The translations under genes were made by a program, and so were the position numbers. This document shows positions 59,583 through 64,000 of a stretch of DNA of 64,000 nucleotides, in pieces. The DNA comes from Streptacidiphilus fuscans (GTDB lineage Bacteria; Actinomycetota; Actinomycetes; Streptomycetales; Streptomycetaceae): the NCBI RefSeq assembly GCF_015690355.1, contig NZ_JADPRT010000015.1, forward strand, positions 84,122-148,121. The letters are read 5' to 3'. Below the pieces are notes generated by a model, which was not told the DNA's origin, did no database searches, and saw only the letters and a list, made by a program, of their open reading frames with translations. How positions within the stretch are numbered: the stretch's first letter is position 1; each line of letters starts with the position of its first letter.

Positions 59583-61697
59583 GTGGTCCTCGCCCCGGAG
59601 ACCGGCACCAGCTTCCTGCTGCTGCGCGTCCTGCCCCACGACGACGCGATCGCCTGGGCCAGGACGCACCGCGCCTCCGTCAACGCCGCCACGCAGGGCA
59701 TCGAGATCCGCGACGACGTGGCACTGGAACGCCTCAGTGACGGGCTGCGACGGGCCGAGCCGGAAGCCGAGCCGGGCCGGGCGCTGCTCGCCGCCGTCTC
59801 GGACGCAGACCTGCGCCGGCTGGGCGTCGACGACGCGGTGCTCTCCCTGGCCCGGCAGATCCACTCCGAGGAGCTGCTGGACAGCACCCGGCCGTTCCTG
59901 CCCGAGCAGCAGTACGACGTGCTGTGCGGGCTGGCCGCCGGGATGACGCCGGAGCAGGTCTGGCAGGAGATCGTGCAGGTACAGCTCACCGCCGGGGAGC
60001 GGCACGGCCATGAGTCCGACAAGCTGACCGCCGCCATGCACCGCGCCCAGGGTCGCATCGCCCTGGTCACCGGTCCGGCCGAGCTGATGGACCTATTGGA
60101 GCGGCCCTTCGACAGCTGGCGCGTCTTCCTCCACCCCAGCCAGCACCGGGTGGCCTACCGCGCCTCCTACCGCGGGCCCGCGAAGGTCGCGGGCGGGCCG
60201 GGCACCGGCAAGACCGTGGTGGCCCTGCACCGCGCCGCGCACCTCGCGGCCAAGCTCCCGGCCGACACCCCCGACGGCGCGATCCTGCTCACCACCTACA
60301 CCCGAGACCTGGCCGCCGAGATGGAGCGCTGCCTGGGCCTGCTGGTCGCCGATCCGGAGCAGCTGCGCCGGATCCGCGTGGCCAACGTCGACGCGCTCGC
60401 CCACGAGGTTGTCCGCAAGCGGCGCGGCGTCGCCAAGCTGGATCTGCTGACTGACCAGCATGAGATCACCGCCCGCTGGGCGCGTGCCGCCAAGCGCGTC
60501 GGCCTCGCGATCGTGGAGGCCAACGCCCAGCGACGGGCCGCAGTCGACGAGCTCGCGCAGATCCCGTGGAAGGGGCGCGAGCACCGCGCCCGGCGCAAAG
60601 CGCTCAAGGCCGAGATCGACGCCATGCCGCCGTTCCGACGCACCGTCAGTGCCGCTGCCTGCCAGCGGATCCGATCAACCCTGCGCGCCGGGCTGAACGC
60701 GGCGATCAAGCGTCAGATCATCACCTTCAACCCGGCGTGCCACGTCGAGCTGGAGGCGCGCAAGCGCCCGAAGGCGCTGGTGTGGACGGACGAGCGGATC
60801 GAGCACTGGCGCCGCACCGGTGAGCGGCCCTCCCCCGTCATGGTCTGGACCCCCGAGCAGACCGGCGCCTTCCTGGACCACGCGATGCAGGACCGGCTGT
60901 ACGCGCTGTTCCACCTAATCACGTTCCGCGGCCTGCGCCGGGGCGAGGCGTGCGGGCAGCGGTGGATGGACACCGATCTGTCGGGCGCGCTCCTCACTGT
61001 GGCCAAGCAGCTGGTCGTCGACGGCTGGGAGGTCTACGAGGACGATCCGAAAACCGACGCGGGCGCGCGCACGATCGCGCTGGACTCCGACACCGTCGCG
61101 GTCCTGCGCGAGCACCGGGAGCGTCAGGAGGCCGACCGCGCAAAGTGGGACACGGCGTGGGTCGAGACCGGGCGTGTCTTCACCCGCGAGGACGGCAGCT
61201 GGCTCCACCCGGTCAACGTCTCCGACCGCTTCAAGGAGCTCTGCAAGGAGATCGGGCTTCCCCCGATCCGGCTGCACGACCTCCGGCACGGCGCGGCGAG
61301 TCTTGCTCACGCCGCCGGGGCGGACCTGCACGCGATCAAGGAGATGCTGGGCCACTCGTCGATCGCGATCACCTCGGACACGTACACGTCGCTGCTCCCC
61401 CAGGTCGACCGTGCCATCGCCGAGGCCGCCGCACGCCTCGTCCCGCGGGCCTCCAAGCCCGCCGCGAAGTCCGCCGGTGTGGCGCCTGGGGATGTCGCGT
61501 CCGAGGCCGTTCCGGCCGCTGCTGAGCCGTCCGCTCACGCATCGCTCACGCAGACGGCCCCGGACGAGGTGTCCGAGGCCGTCAAAGAAGCGACCGGAAG
61601 GCCGAAGTTGCAGCTCATCCGGGGTGGTGCTGAGAGCCCCCTGTCGGGTTCGAACCGACGACCCCCGCTTTACAAGAGCGGTGCTCTGGCCAGCTGA
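59583..61697 (+). CDS. Chimeric ORF: UvrD-like helicase N-part fused to tyrosine integrase
   Basis: The 704-residue frame opens in the RelE-like region, then has a UvrD/PcrA motor start (VAGGPGTGKTVVALHRAAHL, Walker A near 60190-60220; LLTTYTRDLAAEM). This ends abruptly near 60500. From about 60510 it reads as a tyrosine recombinase: RIRSTLRAGLNAAIKRQIIT (core-binding), LITFRGLRRGEACG (catalytic Arg), IRLHDLRHGAASL (HxxR) and MLGHSSIAITSDTYTSLL (His, Tyr). The helicase lacks its later motifs and the integrase lacks its N-terminal arm-binding domain. The ORF ends inside tRNA-Thr, placing the integrase next to attR as expected. Whether this makes working integrase is doubtful. Confidence 0.85.
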   Translation: MVLAPETGTSFLLLRVLPHDDAIAWARTHRASVNAATQGIEIRDDVALERLSDGLRRAEPEAEPGRALLAAVSDADLRRLGVDDAVLSLARQIHSEELLDSTRPFLPEQQYDVLCGLAAGMTPEQVWQEIVQVQLTAGERHGHESDKLTAAMHRAQGRIALVTGPAELMDLLERPFDSWRVFLHPSQHRVAYRASYRGPAKVAGGPGTGKTVVALHRAAHLAAKLPADTPDGAILLTTYTRDLAAEMERCLGLLVADPEQLRRIRVANVDALAHEVVRKRRGVAKLDLLTDQHEITARWARAAKRVGLAIVEANAQRRAAVDELAQIPWKGREHRARRKALKAEIDAMPPFRRTVSAAACQRIRSTLRAGLNAAIKRQIITFNPACHVELEARKRPKALVWTDERIEHWRRTGERPSPVMVWTPEQTGAFLDHAMQDRLYALFHLITFRGLRRGEACGQRWMDTDLSGALLTVAKQLVVDGWEVYEDDPKTDAGARTIALDSDTVAVLREHRERQEADRAKWDTAWVETGRVFTREDGSWLHPVNVSDRFKELCKEIGLPPIRLHDLRHGAASLAHAAGADLHAIKEMLGHSSIAITSDTYTSLLPQVDRAIAEAAARLVPRASKPAAKSAGVAPGDVASEAVPAAAEPSAHASLTQTAPDEVSEAVKEATGRPKLQLIRGGAESPLSGSNRRPPLYKSGALAS
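61528..61552 (+). repeat. Candidate integrase arm-type repeat, right
   Basis: Twenty-five bases with two tandem CGCTCACGCA units, identical to 42475-42499, lie inside the 3' coding part of the integrase about 85 bp before the att core. Confidence 0.6.
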
Positions 61698-61708
61698 GCT
61701 AAGGAGGC
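61635..61708 (-). tRNA. tRNA-Thr (anticodon TGT), island attachment site
   Basis: On the minus strand the cloverleaf is complete: acceptor GCCTCCT with AGGGGGC (one G-U), D arm GCTCAGCTGGCCAGAGC, anticodon stem CCGCT/AGCGG with loop CTTGTAA (anticodon TGT), and T arm TCGGTTCGAACCCGA. CCA is not encoded. It decodes ACA. Its 3' half (61638-61677) is the attR core. Confidence 0.95.
61638..61677. other. attR: 40-bp identity block inside tRNA-Thr
   Basis: Identical to 42324-42363. It defines the right border of the large insertion and shows that the tRNA was left intact by integration. Confidence 0.9.
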
Positions 61709-61822
61709 GCGGTTGGCAGTGTACCGGGCGGGGAGGGTGGGTGTGGTGCGGATTTGTTCGTGGGTGAGGGGCTGACAAGCGGATGGTCCGACCGGTACCG
61801 TCACTTGAAGTTCACACTGCGG

Positions 61823-61838
61823 TATGGACTAGACCTCC
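61823..61838 (+). promoter_or_regulatory. dre-like DasR box upstream of the msiK-type gene
   Basis: TATGGACTAGACCTCC shares TGGACTAGACCTC with the nagK box at 15644 and matches the dre consensus at 11 of 16 positions. It lies 133 bp upstream of the ATG. Confidence 0.5.
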
Positions 61839-61971
61839 CGGTGAACCGCGCCGCTCCCGCGGGCGTGCGTGTAGCACGGGAGGGACGAGCGGGGCCACAA
61901 CTTCATACCACCCCACCCCCTTTACTCGGATCGTCCGGCACGTTCCTGCCGGTGAAGGAGAGCAGAACACC

Positions 61972-63084
<1,113 letters not shown>

Positions 63085-63165
63085 CGTCCGACGGCGTCCA
63101 GCGCCGTCCGACAGCGCCCGACAACGTCCGACAGCAGCTGACGGCGTCCGAAACCGGCTCGCTCC
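63085..63165. repeat. Degenerate tandem CGTCCGAC/CAGCG repeats
   Basis: After the msiK stop, units like GTCCGACGGC, GTCCGACAGC and GTCCGACAGCAGC recur five or six times, imperfectly spaced by 12-16 bases. There is no coding sense. It is probably slipped-strand expansion. Confidence 0.55.
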
Positions 63166-63220
63166 GAGGACGGACGCGCACAGAACCGCAGCACCGAAGC
63201 GCAGCGCCGCAGCATGACCC

Positions 63221-63256
63221 GAAGCCGCCCGTTCCCCCGGGCGGCTTCCGGCTTTT
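63221..63256 (+). terminator. Terminator after msiK
   Basis: GAAGCCGCCCG and CGGGCGGCTTC flank a 6-nt loop, followed by CGGCTTTT, giving a short U-tract. Confidence 0.85.
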
Positions 63257-63336
63257 CGGGAGAATTCGGGCGCGACACTCACTCGTTGGAGTGACGCAAT
63301 GTCGCCAAATCATCACCGATCGCTAGCATCGCCGTC

Positions 63337-63765
63337 GTGAAGCAGCTAGCCCGCCGCATCGGCCGATCACTCGCCTTCGTCCTGCCGCTCGTCCTCGTGA
63401 CGACCGGCACCCTCGCGGTGGCCCGCGTCTCCTGGGCCCCGTCGGCCAACGCCGACGTCCAGTCGCTGACCGCCGCAGCCGCCCCGCCCGCCGCCGCGCA
63501 GGGCGACAGCACCGCGCCGCAGGACGCCCTCCGGGCACGCCTGCTGCGGGAGTTGACGACCAGGAACCCCGGCGTCGCCCTCGACGACCTGGAGAGCACC
63601 ATGGACCGCCAGCCGTCCCTGCGGCAGTTCTGCTCCTCCATCGCGCGCGACCTCGGTCAGGCCGCCGTCCGCAAGTACCACGGCAACGTGCAGAAGGCGC
63701 TCACCTACGCCCGCCCTGTCTGCGACGCCTCCTTCGCCGCCGGGTCCCTGTCCCCGACGGCCTGA
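63337..63765 (+). CDS. Secreted hypothetical protein
   Basis: The 142-residue product has an N-terminal signal or anchor (RRIGRSLAFVLPLVLVTTGT, cut near ANA-DVQ at residue 39). An Ala/Pro linker leads to a helical domain with two Cys (RQFCSSIARDLG, ARPVCDASF). GTG at 63337. Function unknown. Confidence 0.7.
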   Translation: MKQLARRIGRSLAFVLPLVLVTTGTLAVARVSWAPSANADVQSLTAAAAPPAAAQGDSTAPQDALRARLLRELTTRNPGVALDDLESTMDRQPSLRQFCSSIARDLGQAAVRKYHGNVQKALTYARPVCDASFAAGSLSPTA

Positions 63766-63820
63766 TGGCCTGACGGCCGATGCCGTGATGGCCTGAACCC
63801 CAGGCGTCACACCGCGACAC

Positions 63821-63858
63821 GGGGTTCTGAGGATCGCTCCGGCGCTCCTCAGAACCCC
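63821..63858. terminator. Terminator between the secreted protein gene and the last gene
   Basis: Perfect 13-bp arms GGGGTTCTGAGGA and TCCTCAGAACCCC with a 12-nt loop, 56 bp past the stop. Confidence 0.85.
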
Positions 63859-63933
63859 GGGTCGCCGCGTGTCGGCCACCTCCGAGGGCGACCTCTGGCG
63901 CAGGCATGCGCCTCCGCCCCCTAGGGTGGCGCC

Positions 63934-64000
63934 ATGACCGACGAGAACCTCATCCCCTCAGCCGGGCAGTCGCGACCGGCAGCTCCCACGGTGACGCAGG
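63934..64000 (+). CDS. Start of a gene truncated by the window edge
   Basis: ATG at 63934, following CTAGGGTGGC, opens a frame reading MTDENLIPSAGQSRPAAPTV and running off the end. Codon bias fits the genome. Too short to identify. Confidence 0.55.
   Translation, partial: MTDENLIPSAGQSRPAAPTVTQ

Noticed and set aside
61783..61971. Upstream extension of the msiK frame
   Set aside because: The added 63 residues have no similarity to ABC ATPases and cover the dre-like box; ATG 61972 has a good ribosome-binding site.

Overview
The window is GC-rich DNA from a high-GC actinomycete. Gene content and order point to the Streptomycetaceae (Streptomyces, Streptacidiphilus or Kitasatospora). Evidence for this includes a groEL2 gene with CIRCE operators, scoF-type cold-shock gene, thrC-cysO, otsA/otsB, nagK-nagA with DasR-type (dre) boxes, a cdgB-type diguanylate cyclase with a BldD-type box, and an MsiK-type shared sugar ABC ATPase. 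From memory, this order resembles the S. coelicolor SCO4240-SCO4296 core chromosome. No species is named because no search could be run.

Layout. 1-80 is an odd G/C homopolymer block. 0.1-5.4 kb holds cutC, an HD-domain protein, small conserved genes, groEL2 and a cold-shock gene. 5.7-7.5 kb is a thrC-cysO operon behind a SAM (S-box) riboswitch. 7.7-11.1 kb has gpgS, otsA and otsB (glucosylglycerate and trehalose synthesis). 11.9-17.8 kb is a GlcNAc/chito-oligosaccharide region: a binding-protein and two-permease operon diverges from nagK-nagA, with three dre-like boxes between them. The missing transporter ATPase is probably the MsiK-type gene at 62 kb, which also has a dre-like box. 17.9-19.6 kb is an AT-richer scar with a DUF2690 gene and a broken IS630-type transposase. 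19.6-30.6 kb holds a CBM-type membrane protein, cdgB, arfB, a SigE-family sigma factor with a membrane partner, a DUF4239 protein and an orphan family-2B encapsulin shell with a cyclic-nucleotide-binding domain. 30.9-34.4 kb is a tryptophan-to-anthranilate set (formamidase candidate, Lrp regulator, tryptophan dioxygenase, kynureninase). 34.7-40.3 kb has transporters, a GH18 enzyme, a NUDIX gene and a CGNR regulator.

40.46-61.71 kb is a genomic island anchored in a tRNA-Thr(TGT) gene. Three copies of the tRNA 3' end (40461, 42324, 61638) mark two tandem insertions. The small one carries a protein with an SRA-like N-terminus and a PD-(D/E)XK-like C-terminus, probably a modification-dependent nuclease. 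The large one (about 19.3 kb) is a defence island. It encodes an AIPR-family protein bracketed by a 119-bp direct repeat, a coiled-coil protein, a Ser/Thr kinase with TPR-like C-terminus, a complete type I restriction system (hsdM-hsdS-hsdR), an extra HTH-N6-methyltransferase upstream of hsdM, and a DUF6119/TIGR04141 protein. At its right end a RelE-like/UvrD helicase gene, broken by a stop codon, is fused in frame to a tyrosine integrase. Beyond the tRNA the core chromosome resumes with msiK. Intergenic GTGCAAC-ended repeats (MITE-like) lie at 3.0, 23.7, 30.7 and 34.5 kb.
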